Of a stretch of 64,000 bases of DNA, positions 1 through 11,689 are shown piece after piece. A program made the position numbers and the translations under genes. The notes beneath the pieces are model-generated. The model saw nothing but the letters and a program-made list of their open reading frames with translations. It did no database searches and had not been told where the DNA came from. The DNA is from Xestospongia muta (lineage: Eukaryota > Porifera > Demospongiae > Haplosclerida > Petrosiidae), in contig OY848922.1 in the NCBI GenBank assembly GCA_963693285.1, forward strand, positions 6,064,923 to 6,128,922, in the 5' to 3' direction. Numbering within the stretch: the stretch's first letter is position 1; every line of letters begins with the position of its first letter.

Positions 1-439
1 TGTGGTGGAGAATACATTATTATCAACAAGTATGATGTCATTATAATGTTGTCTGTTAATTTATATAATCCTTACAGAGAAGACAAGCTCAACTTGCTAG
101 GCAGACCCAGATTCTACAAAGTAATTACAAGAGTACAAAATGCTCGGTTAGTTTTGTTGATATCAACCCTTATCATCATCCAAGTGGGTGAGGGTTTATT
201 AGTTATTTTACATCTCTGTCTCAACGTTTCTGTCTATTCTAAAAGCACATACAATGTGGTAGAGTTTATCACTCCTAAGAAATTACTATATTTACAATAC
301 ACAATTATTAACATTTTCAATGTAGGATTTTTTTCTAAAAATGCTTCCTTCTTAAGTTATTTGAATTTTAGTTGTCTTTTTCTGATAGGATCTCATGGCC
401 ACACCCATTTTATGAAATATTGTAATTATATTTGTCACA

Positions 440-960
440 TGATCATTATATTATACACTAACAGTAATTATAATAATACATTATATTACATGTTACTAGA
501 GATACAGCTCAAACAAGAACAGATGGATCGATTACTGAAATCTACCTTACAAGGATAGTTACAAGAACATCTTATGATAGTCATCATATTATACCATCTC
601 TTGTTTTTCCATCAGGTCAGATTAGACAACCCCATCTGACAATTTCATGTCATTCTATTGTTATAACTCCAAATGATCATTTACAATGTGGATGGATGTG
701 GTTATCAGTTAACATTCTATTATGTCACCATCTTATGATGAAGTTGTAAATGGTCAAGGTAGATCTATAAAAGTTATTAGAGTGTCAAGATCTGATAAAG
801 TAGGTATCCCACATCCAAAATAATTTGCTCATACTGCTCCTAATGATGACAGTGATGATGCTGACGACTTCATACGTTTCCAAAATAGTAAGTGAAGTAG
901 TTACTCAAACTCCACCCACTTTCTGTCATTGACTACAACTCATTAATATTGCAAATGGCA
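440..960 (+). repeat. Dispersed repeat D, copy 1
   Basis: This stretch is clearly alike, base for base over most of its length, to 15640-16190. It starts in a run of AT-rich sequence near 440 and ends just before repeat A copy 1, in the same D-then-A order seen again at 15.6-18.2 kb. It contains a decayed exon, listed separately. I do not recognise the repeat family. Confidence 0.75.
614..887 (+). pseudogene. Decayed exon inside repeat D, unrecognised protein
   Basis: After a plausible acceptor (polypyrimidine then CAG at about 614) one frame reads through a segment containing LTISC and VITPNDHLQCGW. A shift of frame then gives MSPSYDEVVNGQ from 722, followed by a basic stretch, one in-frame stop, and an acidic tail (DDSDDADD) that meets a good donor (ATA then gtaagtg) at 888. 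The second copy near 15800-16025 keeps many of the same residues with conservative changes (SPSYNQVINGQ), which argues that the DNA was once coding. No family is recognised; a cytoplasmic tail of a membrane protein is only one possibility. Confidence 0.35.
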
Positions 961-977
961 TAATCTGTATATTATAT

Positions 978-1565
978 AAGTGACTTTGTAAATGATTGTG
1001 ATGACAATGTATCCTACATTACTGTTGATATATAAGACTAACTGATCTGTCATTCAATAGTATGTAGTGTACACAGTCAACACTTCATTTATTCATTCAG
1101 AAAAGATGAGGTTTCTATATTAGATTTAATTACCTTGTACTAAACTCCTCTGTTCATAATATGTAGTGTTTTATTCCTGTTAAAAGTATAAGTTATATCT
1201 CATGTACATGTCTATGTAGCTTTGATATGTAAGTTTTGTTCAACATGATTATGATATAAACAATTCACTTATCATTGTAGTAATACATAGGGTCAGACCT
1301 ATACATGCTTTAGAAAGGAGGCTTCATTTTCTACACATATCATAATAACACTAAACATCACATAATGTGATCAGAATACATATATACATTAGTCTGTTTG
1401 ATAGAACCTCTGTTACAATCACTGTGTCAAATCGTTAAAGTGGCATATGTTGCCATGACAACTATTACATTAAATTACACATACCTTAGCTTTTCATGAT
1501 CAGTTCATTGTCATGTCACTACAAAGAGAGATAAATTGAAACTGAATTTACACCTGTCTCTGTAT
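978..1565 (+). repeat. Dispersed repeat A, copy 1
   Basis: Nearly the same sequence recurs at 17655-18225, beginning with aagtgactttgtaaatgat and running through the same AT-rich stretch. No open frame of note. It follows repeat D directly, whereas the second copy is separated from its D copy by the 16198-17650 element. Confidence 0.75.
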
Positions 1566-1568
1566 GTA

Positions 1569-2118
1569 ATGACAAATATCTTACTATTACTATATCAACT
1601 GACATGTGGTTGGGATAATGACTAACATTTGGTAGAATATCTAAATGGTAGACACCATAGGAAAGAGATACATGAAATATTCACAAGTACCACTGTATTG
1701 ACATAAATTGCATGTAGACCATTGTTAAAATTAAGAGTTACTGAATCTCTTTTATTAACAAACTTAAAATGACACTTCATCAAACCATAAACTGTAAGTA
1801 ATAGAATATTACCATGATATTGCAAATAGCATTGCCTGTATTGAAACTGTATTCACTAACACACACTTTTCAAGGTGTCTTAATTGATGAGGTTTAGTAA
1901 ATATTACAACCATCGAGAAGGTGTTCCTTTCAGATCTTAAAGTAGTTTTTAAAAATGAGTTCATTACATAGACCAACCATGAATGGAGGTTCTACCGTCA
2001 TATCAAATGATTGATGCAATATGAATTAAGCATTCTTATTCATATATGTACATAGTAGTAGTATCATAAGACTAAGAGAAGCAGATAGTGGTAGTAAAAG
2101 AATCATAACTGTGAATAA
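1569..2118 (+). repeat. Tandem duplicate unit B, first copy
   Basis: About 550 bases that are repeated almost in tandem at 2206-2750, starting at the shared tgacaaatat and ending near agaatcataactgtg. Identity by eye is high with small indels. No gene is seen in it. Confidence 0.75.
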
Positions 2119-2205
2119 ACACACATTGTTTATACACATGTCTAATATTATACCAGTTATGATATATATGTACTCCCACTACTACTAACATTCTTTATCA
2201 GTCTC

Positions 2206-2750
2206 ATGACAAATATTTTACTATTACTATATCAACTGACATATGGTTAGGATAATGACTAACACATTCAGTAGAATATCTAAATGGTTGACACCATAGG
2301 AAAGATATACACAAAATATTCACAAGTGCAATTACATTGACATAAATTGCATGAAGACCATCATTATAGTAAGAGTTACTGAATCTCTTCCATTAACAAA
2401 ATTATAATGACACTTCATCAAACCAGAAACTGTAAGTAATAGAATATTACCACAACATTACAAATAGCACAGCCTGTATCAAAACTGTATTAGCAAACAC
2501 ACACTGTTTCAAGATGTCTTAAATGATATGGAAATATTATAACAATCGAGAAAGTGATCCTTTCAGATCTCAAAGTAGTTTTTAATGATGAGTTCATAAC
2601 ATAGACAATCTATCAATGGAGGTTCTACTGTCATATCAAATGATTGATCCAATATGAATTATGCATTCTTATTTATGTATGTACTTAGTAGTAGTATCAA
2701 GAGACTAAGAGATGCAGTTAGCAATGGTAGAAGAATCATAACTGTGTATG
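2206..2750 (+). repeat. Tandem duplicate unit B, second copy
   Basis: Second copy of the 1569-2118 unit, separated by about 90 bases. It shares the same order of landmarks (tagaatatctaaatgg, gacaccataggaaag, tagtagtagtatca). Non-coding as far as can be seen. Confidence 0.75.
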
Positions 2751-2924
2751 TACATCTACTCCATTGTTCATGATGTATGTACATTCATTATCTAATGATG
2801 GTATAAATGCATTCACTATTAACAAGCTTAAAATTATACTGATAAAAGCATAATTTTATATGTTCACCACAATAAAATTGTGCTAAAATTATTAGCTAGC
2901 ACACTATCTGAATGTGTAATGTCA

Positions 2925-3110
2925 ATGTACTTGAAGAAATTCATGCTTATGTTTTATTCATATATTATCACAATTATAGTGTCAACCACATCCTTCCTAA
3001 CCATGTACCAGTTTATATAGTAGTAGTGTGATATTAATCATAGACTACTAGACAATATTAGTAGTAGTGAGAGTAATTGTAATATTAACAATATAATATG
3101 ACAGATCTTT
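2925..3110 (+). repeat. Repeat C, fragment of family G
   Basis: Contains the landmark caaccacatccttc followed by tagtagtagtgtgat, also found near 11398, 22218 and 42669, where it is one segment of the longer family G. Here only this segment remains. Confidence 0.6.
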
Positions 3111-4850
3111 ATTATATATAGTCCAAATTTTGAGGTCTGGCTATTGTCAGAATAAATTTACTCAATAAATTTTTAGCTACTTTAGTTTAGTTACACATGC
3201 TTATAGATATACTGTCTTCATAGTAAAAAGAAGGTGTGCATATTCATGAAAGTTTGGACTTGCTCTGCCCACATCATAAATATCATGTGTAAGAATTACA
3301 TGTACATGATTTACGAAGTCTTTGGTTTATCTATGTATGTTCTCATACTGTCATACATCATGTAGACAATCAACATATGTCCCATCATCACTCCCTGTAC
3401 TTAAATTATGAAGTAACCTAATATAATTGCTTAAGAGAGAAACTTTATAGAAAGTAAGTGACAATAGTGGTACTAGTTTAAAAAAGTATCACAACAATTT
3501 TATAACTAATAAATTAAAATATATAAATCATAGGCGTAGGAACTGAGGGTGAGGACGTTGGGGGCATGTGTCTCCCCAAAATTTCATGGTGCACCAGACC
3601 CACATTACACGTATTGAAAGTGTATTGATGTATCTGCTAAACCCCCCCCCCCCAAAAAATTAAATATAGAATATTAACATGCATTCTTCCATTTTTTTAA
3701 GGTTTCAGTCTAATTATTCTAAATATACACAAATTAAGGCCATTTCACTGATTGATCAAATTGTGTGACAATTGATCAGTTTAACACTATTTACTCTGTG
3801 TATAGTCGTATATACATGTTTTATCACTTAGTGTACTTGTATCTATATGTATTACCTGCAGAATTGCATAATACAATGAAGAGTCTTAGTACTCAATGAC
3901 AGGTGTATGAGTAAAATTAGTTTGTTCATACTTTGAACCTTAATAATCTAAAGTTACACTGATAGCAAGACTTGATATGTGAGATGTTTGATCTCTTTTT
4001 TCTATTAATAATATTCTTGTAATTGCCTTACAACTGAGTTAATTGTATGTGGGTATCTTTTATGTAGATAAAACTTGAATACATTTTCTTAGCAATTTAT
4101 AATTATATTAGAGTTTATCCAGTGATTGAAATCAATACCGTATATGATTGTAGGTATTTCATATGCTCTACCACTTTTATAGTGGACTATAACTCCTCTT
4201 CAAGTAGCTAGTTGCTAGTTAATGTTGTACAAGTACAATGGTAAAATTGATTGTTTGGACAACTTTTGTATAAGGTTTGTCACTTCTATTCTATGTTTGT
4301 TTGTTTGTTTGTATCTTTAATGTGATTAATTTCGCTTTTATCAAACCTTTAAATCTAGCATTTACTTTCTTAAAATGTCAAACAGTAATTTTTTAACAAT
4401 TAATAAGCTATGATGTCATCCTTCATTTAACAATAGATGTAACAAAATTTTTAAGTATATCAACGTTGCAATGTTACATTCAATCTTTGTCAATAAGGTC
4501 ATCCGATATGTCAGGTAATATGCACATTTTATTGTATTTATTTGACACAAGTCTCAATAAAATCATAGCTATAATATCCTGACATGGTGTTTCTGAGAAA
4601 CTCTAGCATTGAAATTCCTTAGGTTTAGGTTCTCCATTTTTTTATGGATAATCCTCAAAGAAAATTCTATCCACCTTCATTTATATTCAATGTGTGATAT
4701 TAAATGAATAAGATACAGTTTCTTTTCTATAATTACAAAGATGTATCATCAAAATATATTTTGAATAATAAATTAGTTCATGAACATAAACATGCAGGGA
4801 ATTGCTATATGCATTAGTTATAGATACAAAAATAATCAACTTTATATACT
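3111..4850. other. No gene seen; AT-rich spacer with possible hAT-like terminus
   Basis: No convincing exon. At about 3529-3655 there is a short GC-richer stretch beginning ataggcgtaggaactgagg and ending in a run of C, which resembles the outer end of hAT-type non-autonomous elements. A matching inverted end was not found, so it is not called as an element. Confidence 0.3.
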
Positions 4851-5450
4851 TTATCATGTTAAACAAGTAGACCACTATCAGTAATATCTACAATGAAAGT
4901 AAAAATAAAATAACTGGAGTTACAGTTGTATAATGTAAAATGTATACATTAGTTTATGTGTATTATAGTTTACTGTTAAGATACTACTCATACATCAATA
5001 AACTAGTTTTCTTCTAGCCAATGAATGATCATTATTCACATGTTATTAGTCTATTTAACATTAGAAATTGATAATTGAGCAATACATTATTGTGCTGCAT
5101 ATATTGTATAGCAATTATTATATAGATTACTGCTGGTCTTTAAATATTTATATAATCTAATGATCTCTAGATTAACTTTTACATTGTCATATAAATTTCA
5201 ACAGTATATTCACATTAAATTATTAGATAACCATCACATAGATCTACAATCAAAATATAGGAATACTTAACATATAACACCTGTGTACTTGTACATCATT
5301 GATTGTGAGAAGTAAGGTCAGGATATTATCACCTTATTTTGACTTCATTCTACAAGCATTAAAATTTGAAATACCTATGTTTGTTATCTCATAGTCTATT
5401 AACAAAGATATTTTACTAGCTAGATTACAATGGCAAATGATGACTGTCCT
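4850..5450 (+). repeat. Dispersed repeat E, copy 1
   Basis: Related to 43655-44600 and 35920-37170. The left part also matches 46405-46680 inside gene B, including the exon piece accactatcagtaatatct. It carries the uninterrupted site (about 5300-5345) corresponding to the LINE insertion at 36119. Confidence 0.65.
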
Positions 5451-5643
5451 AATCTTCCATCCAACCAAAGACCTGTCATTTTTCTAACAGGCAGATTATT
5501 TTTAAAAAAAAAGCAAAATGTCTTCTATCCATTCCTAAAGGAAAGTCTAGCATGTAAAAATATTGTTCTACCTTACATGAAGAACTTATGTACAGTTCTA
5601 ATGACTATATTCTGCCTCCAACTGTATATAATATTGTTGAACA
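5430..5643 (+). CDS. Possible first exon, unrecognised protein
   Basis: An ATG in a fair initiation context (acaATGGCAAATG) opens a frame that runs about 71 codons and meets a very good donor at 5644 (aacat then gtaagtat). The peptide starts MANDDCPNLPSNQRP and contains a basic LFLKKKQN stretch and a hydrophobic end. No matching downstream exon could be placed, and the sequence is unlike any family I know. It may be chance or a relic in repeat-rich DNA. Confidence 0.2.
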
Positions 5644-5649
5644 TGTAAG

Positions 5650-6630
5650 TATATTGTAAGATGACCACAGTGTTATCCTTTGTGATAAAACAGACAAAGC
5701 AGTTGGGATATAGAAAATATCATTGTTTGAAGTGACATCAGAATGAAAAAATCCAATTAGGAATGTAAGTCATATGTAAAAATTAGTCAGTATAAAGTGG
5801 ACAATGAAAATGTATCACTAGTCACCCCTTATTTAGCTACATCAGGGTTAAAAATGTTATCAGTGAAGTTTTATTATTGTAATTACTCAATTTACAAGAT
5901 ATAATTTGAAAAAACATAAAGTAATCTATGATTAAAAAATCTACATTTCAAGCAACAATTACGATACTGGAAACATTGAATTTACACAAGGAAACAAAAT
6001 GTGTATTTATTATCATGTTTCATACTGGTTTCCATATACAATGGCTAAATATTGTTTTTCATAGTGATGTTAACTATAACAAGTATCCCAAAAATGAACC
6101 TGATGAGTCTAAGGCCTCTACCTTAAAACCTCTAATATCTGACATGAAAAAGAAAACAAACTGTAACTAAAATAGTATAATAATTATATAAATGGGTGTA
6201 TATAAGCTAAATCTCTATAAATGTATTTTTATCTGATTAACTTATTGTAATAATATTTATGGTATGTATTTATAGCTATACATTCTAAATATGGGAAAGT
6301 TAGTTTTACACTACACACAATAGTATCGGTTTCCTCATATTGTACTACAATAAACAGTAAACAAGATAAAATTATGTACATATACACGTGTAGTGCATGT
6401 ACCCATATGAATTTTAGTACAACAATGTTTTGTTGTATCAAATGCACCAACAGTACTATATATGTACATGAACATTCTCTTCTATGCCATAATTTATTTG
6501 TAAGTCATAAAATAATCATCTAGTTTTACATTAGCTTGGTATAGCCAACATTATACTTTCCAATCTCATATTTTGTGACATAAACCTGTTCTAGAGCAAT
6601 AAATCAACTTCTTTTTAGTACACAGTTATT
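5650..6630. other. No gene seen
   Basis: AT-rich sequence with short open frames of 70-80 codons on both strands that lack recognisable domains, good flanking splice sites or a second copy. Nothing supportable. Confidence 0.4.
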
Positions 6631-6632
6631 AA

Positions 6633-6660
6633 CCTCGCTGTGCGTGGGCGCATAGCGAGG
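6633..6660 (+). repeat. GC-rich hairpin at the head of a dispersed element
   Basis: An imperfect 12-bp stem (cctcgctgtgcg against cgcatagcgagg) closed by a TGGG loop stands out in AT-rich DNA. It is followed by a TG-rich run (6675-6700) and a stretch of poly-T. This looks like the end of a non-autonomous mobile element; I recall such a motif being common in sponge introns but cannot verify it here. Confidence 0.5.
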
Positions 6661-6892
6661 GTACTGTAGTCTGTTTTGTGTGTGCGTGTGTGTGTGTCTG
6701 TTACTGGGGTTTTTTTTTGAACTGCTATAACTTGGCAACTGAAGCATTAGCAGCTACCAACATTTAGCAACGAATAGAAAAACATGTGGACTTTACAACA
6801 GTAGTATCAAGAATATCGTCAAGAAAAACAAAAGCTTAAAACTCGCAAAAGAGTTTTCAGGCTGCAGAGGTCAAGTGAAGATAATATCACAA

Positions 6893-7215
6893 TCATACAA
6901 GGTATGACAAGCTTGAGACAACCTAGGTTCAGATTTGTGAGTAAATAGTCACTCACAGTCTACCTTGTCATAAAGTTGTAGTGAATGTTTACTTTATTGT
7001 GAATAACCATGTACAGTGATTGTCAATAGCGCTAGCTAGGCCCCTATATATAGCATATCAAATTGTAATTCTAAATCTTCCAATTGACATAGCTTTGTGT
7101 ATTGTGAAGAAATAATTATCACAAGTCAATACACAATATATATCATGTAGTATAATTATATCTATATTCTGTTAATTTTTCAGACATTGTATATCATAAA
7201 CAATATGATGAGAGT
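6893..7215 (+). repeat. Dispersed repeat H, copy 1
   Basis: Matches 9605-9960 in the same orientation, with shared landmarks such as gtcataaagttgta and gttaatttttcagacattgt. No coding signal of its own. Confidence 0.65.
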
Positions 7216-7752
7216 GTCTTGATCCACATGGTGGGCTCTTACTTTATTTATGACATTGCACACTCAAAGCCTCTTCAGTCTCTTCTATTGATGATCCAGT
7301 ACTATGTGTTTGGACTAGAACACTCACAAAATGATACACCTGTAGTTATAGAGATATGATGAATCTAAAGAAGATGGACAGAAGTTTGTAATTCTAAAGT
7401 AACTCAAAGTTATTATGTATGTACAGTTACTTATATATGTATATGTATTATGACATCACTAAATATTTTTGTTTACTTCTCTAAAGTTCTTAACTTAGTT
7501 TATGTGTACGTAGCTTTTCTTATCTTTTAAAAAAAAATGATAATTTATACTTACAAGAACTGCAATACACAGTTATAAGGTGTAAATGTCAGTCTTACAA
7601 TTACGTTCTAAGGATAGAGTTTTTAAATTGTATTGTATGCAAGTATTTCAGTATAACTTTACACCAACTTTCAACAGTGTATAAAGGTAATTATATCCAG
7701 TATCACTGTAATAATTTGTTAGAAGCTATCCTGTAACTCACAGTTAAAATAA

Positions 7753-8010
7753 TCATCAGCTGATCTAAAGAATTACACAGTCAGTATTGATGATGGTGTT
7801 GAACAAGTACATCACAGACTTATAACTGACTTTAGTAAGTCTTTATGTCAAAACCAATGTGATATACAAGATCACCACATTATATCATCAAGTTTGAAAA
7901 GAATTCAGTTCACAGGTAGCTTATTCCTCTACCTTGATATGGAAAGAGGTCTCTTCAGTGTAAGGAGTACTGAAATGAATTGTTGTAGCAAAGATTGGCA
8001 GGTCATCTGA
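7753..8010 (+). pseudogene. Orphan exon, unrecognised family, with an inverted second copy
   Basis: An 86-codon open frame without an early ATG, preceded by a possible acceptor (aatcatcag at about 7758) and with a possible donor inside it (cacag then gtagc at 7915). Visible segments are NYTVSIDDGVEQVHH, TDFSKSLCQNQC and LYLDMERGLFSV, then TGA at 8008. The minus strand of 9958-10090 encodes a related peptide (YTVSIDNSDEQVHH, TDFNKSLCQN), so the reading frame is conserved between two copies. I do not know the family. It is either a piece of a multicopy sponge gene or of a mobile element. Confidence 0.45.
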
Positions 8011-9600
8011 ATCCTAGAGATATTATATGGCTATTATATATATAATTGTTATTAATAAAATTATAAATATTAAGTATGTTAAAGGTAAATCTACTTAATA
8101 TTGTTGCACATGTTATTAGCTTATCCTTTATACTTTGCTTAAAAATTCATTTCATATGAAGTACACAGGTCTCACTAGCCATACCCATTCACTCTTATGA
8201 AGTGGAAAGGGTTTGTTAGACTCTAAGTATGTATTTGTTCAGAAAACTACTGAAAGTTGGTAGACAATAAGGAGCATTGTATAAGTCATTGACAAATTAA
8301 AAGACAAGGAGTCAAAGGCTAACCATACTTTAAAAGTCAGAAGCGTAAACAATGAGAGGTTATAATTAGTCCAGTACCACCTCCTGAATGATTGCCATAC
8401 TTACAGTTGATAATTTATCCATGATAATAGACAACACTACCTAAAGTTAATGTTACTTTCACAAACTGTATCAGCCTCTTAGGACAGCTTTTAGGGATCA
8501 ATAATTTGGATAGTAATTGAAAAATACAAGAGTATTAGCATGTCATTACCAATCACATGAATTAATAATACTATACCTTCATTTAAAACTTCTCAGTCTT
8601 TCTTGTCATCAAGAGTGAAGAGAAGCTCTTTCAGTTTAGGCCTATACCTAAGTTCCAATCAAGAATACACAACTGTTCTTTTTTCTAAGTTAGCCAAGTT
8701 TCTAATTAGCAAATGGATAGTAGTTGTCTCTTCATCTAACATGATAATAGCTTAGATTTTCACCCTGAACAAGAATAAAGAGCCAATTAACAAATGTAAA
8801 TAATCACAATGTTAAAAGTCTTATTAATAACTCACTACTTTTCAAATATTCAATGATGTGTATTGCTCAAGGATTTCCATAACTGGACGTTAAATATCTC
8901 TTATCCATTTCCATCTACTAGAAAATGTTCTGCTATCAAAGACTGTAGTGTAGAAAGATAACAGTCTCTTCTTTCTTTTATAACACTCCTGTTGTAACAT
9001 AGCCACATTTGTTGTTAACATAATTATCATTATCTTTATCATCAATGTGGTACTTGTGTCATTCCAACATGTTTCGAGGTCTTACAACATTTTGGAGATG
9101 GTTCACTAGTAACAGTAAATGTTTTAGAAGCAGGTAAAATATGATAATAGTTTAAATTTTTATCTATTGGTCACATAAATTAGCTTTCCAATTACCCTGA
9201 TAAATGAAGAACTTAGCAAATACAAAATGAAAATTTGTCACACTTACATAACAATTAGAATTACTTTATTATTTTCATGTATGTACCATTATTAATGTAG
9301 AGAGATCTTGAATAATCCTTCTTCTAATAATCTCACCTGTGGCTAAGACTTCATCTGTCTGGAAAGAGAAAGCAGAGGGTATCACAAATGTGTGATATTA
9401 ATTTGACATGGAGTACTAAAAGTCAAGGAACAAGGATTGTCAAATATAGATATTTGCTGTACAAACTTCAGTATAGTTAACTGGTTATCCAGGTAATTGA
9501 TATCAAGACTTTTGTTTTCCTATTAATGATAATATAATGATAATTATCAAAAACAAAAACAACAACAGATCAATTTTATTACATATTTGTCACAATCTTG
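8011..9600. other. No gene seen
   Basis: AT-rich, no convincing exon. A short minus-strand frame near 8590-8640 (KLKELLFTLDDKK) is too short to call. Confidence 0.4.
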
Positions 9601-9604
9601 TCAC

Positions 9605-9960
9605 AAATACATAAGGTAATGGCAAGCTTTAGAGAACCTTGGTTCTGAATTGTGTGTAAATTATCACTCATTATCTACGTTGTCATAAAGTTGTATTAAA
9701 TATGTCATTTAATGAACAACCTTGTATAGTGACTTTCAAAAGTGGGAGCTAGGTCCTTATAGGTATATAGTGTATAACATCTTATAATACGTGAAAGTAC
9801 TAAACATCAAATACCCTATTTACTTATCTTTGTCTGTAGAGGTTATTAAATGAATGATTTATTATCATCACATATTAATTCGCAATACATATCATGAAGT
9901 ATATTTATATTATGTTAATTTTTTCAGACATTGTTATTGTGTACATCATAATTAACATAA
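9605..9960 (+). repeat. Dispersed repeat H, copy 2
   Basis: Second copy of 6893-7215, diverged by small indels and substitutions. It is followed directly by the inverted copy of the 7753-8010 exon, so the two loci share H and the exon but with the exon flipped. Confidence 0.65.
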
Positions 9961-10090
9961 TCAAATACGATGATGTAATGTGATGATCATGTATTTTACA
10001 TTAGTTTTGACATAAAGACTTATTAAAGTCAGTATTAACTGTGTGATGTACTTGTTCATCACTATTATCAATACTGACTGTATAGTGTTT
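9958..10090 (-). pseudogene. Inverted copy of the 7753-8010 exon
   Basis: Read on the minus strand this gives YTVSIDNSDEQVHH, then TDFNKSLCQN, matching the plus-strand exon at 7753 with mostly conservative changes. It lies at the edge of a family G copy. A separate gene is unlikely. Confidence 0.45.
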
Positions 10091-10094
10091 TATA

Positions 10095-11680
10095 TGTTCT
10101 ATGTAATTTGTTGTCTCAGTAGCATGTATGGTGTTCATAATGTATATCTTGCTTATATATACTTGAGAGTAAAAGTTGAAAATCCTTACACTTGTATAAC
10201 AATATTCTGTGTACAAAATATATGAGTAATCTCTTCATACTTTTTTCTGTACCTCAGCATTATTTTGAATACAAGAAACAGAATGTGATACCTCTTCATG
10301 ACTAAACACATTAGCAGGTTGTATCCTTTGTTTCCATTTTTTCTATATCAATACTAACATAGCAATTGTGTCATGTTTGTTAACAAACATTGTTTGTATT
10401 CCATCCTTTATGTAGTTGTCTCTGATAGGGTCTAGGAGATAAATACCATTCAAGACATGAATGAATAGAAACAATTTCTGGTAAATCTAGTAAGACAAAG
10501 AGTTTATTGATTCTGTTTTGACTGTTTCACTGTACCATATGCATTACTCCATGATGACTGAAAGTACTTGCTACTTATTTGTTCCTTAGGAAAATACCTC
10601 ATACCTGTTGTCAGTTCTCTAATGTTCATATTCAGCAGTAGTTGTCGTATGACTATGAGATCGAATTCATTTTTACAAAATTCAGTCACATTATTTTTAA
10701 TATTATCTATCAAGGTATTTTTGACTGTAGTTTATATAGCACATTCCTTTATACCAACAACCATTACTATAAAGGTTGGCATGAATAATCTTGTTAATCT
10801 GTCTTCATCTTTCATTTTATTTGTTTCATTTATCTCATGTGGACTAGTATTTTTAGCAATAATTAGAAGATCTACATCAAAGCAGTCAACATTAATTTTA
10901 TTTAGATGATACTGACAATTCATCATCTTCAAATTCTTCTAAGTGACTTGATTCTTCCATTGCATCACCACACTCCTTCTTGTCATTTTTGTTATTAGTT
11001 TCTTTTTATAATTTTATTATTTACAATAAAATTGAACAATACTCCTCTCTATTCCTTCTTTTACCTACTAGGATTTTGTTGTTTTCAAAGTACTCATCAA
11101 ATAAATTTAAATGCCTATCTTGGTCATGCTTTGTACTTAGGAAGACGAGGTGTTCTCTCTACTCCTGACACTGTAGAAGCTGTTATTAAATTAAGTAATG
11201 TCATATGAATTTATTGTTATCATAATTATATAAAGTAAATTTCAGCGTCTCAAATTGTCATTTACTCGTATGGTTATGTATTGTCTTGGCATAAAAGGAA
11301 GCTGTACATACTACAAGTACTGTTTCTGATTATTCAGTAAAACGGACAAAATAAAATAAATTCATGCTGATGTTTCGTGACAGGACAATTATATCGTCAA
11401 CCACATCCTTCCTTAACATATATCAGTTTATATAGTAGTAGTGTGATATTAATCATCATGATAATAGACAATACTAGTAGTAGTAGGAGTACTAGTAACA
11501 GTAACAATATAAGGATGTGAAATTATAGTTTAAAGTTTCATTGTCAAAAGAATATGTCTGTTCTATATTAGCAGAATATGAGTTTATTTATTTATTGTCT
11601 GATCTTGTATTTAAGTTTCAAGATGAAACATTATTGTTAAACATTTAATAGACAATGCATTATTAGGTAAAGGAAATAAA
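10095..11680 (-). repeat. Dispersed repeat family G, copy 1
   Basis: Shares an ordered series of landmarks with 14085-15560, 19389-22925 and 41520-43370: ttgttgtctcagtag, attccatcctttatgtag, caaagcagtcaaca, tttcaaagtactcat, caaattgtcatttactc and caaccacatcc. Where coding can be seen it is on the minus strand. The family looks like a spliced gene or element that has spread and decayed. Confidence 0.65.
10504..10932 (-). pseudogene. Family G reading frame, unrecognised protein, one in-frame stop
   Basis: A single minus-strand frame runs 143 codons with only one internal stop (TAA at 10732). Segments that recur, in degraded form, in the other G copies are VDLLIIA.NTSP.EIN, IVMVVG(I/V), and FDLIV followed by QLL and TTGMRY. 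The pattern of conserved residues across copies near 15400-15560 and 21120-21480 shows that this was once selected as protein. No domain is recognised. Downstream in the same direction the family encodes YIKDGIQT, then a Cys-containing LLRQQ segment, then a CCHC knuckle (best seen at 20101-20830). Confidence 0.4.
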
Positions 11681-11689
11681 TCCTATTAC

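Noticed and set aside
46..558. 170-codon plus-strand open frame near the window start
   Set aside because: It runs from unique AT-rich DNA into repeat D, has Ile/Leu/Tyr-rich composition as expected from AT-rich sequence, no domain, and the repeat D part is in a different frame from the conserved one.
10568..10909. 113-codon plus-strand frame with hydrophobic stretches
   Set aside because: It is the antisense of the family G frame at 10504-10932, which is the strand conserved among copies.
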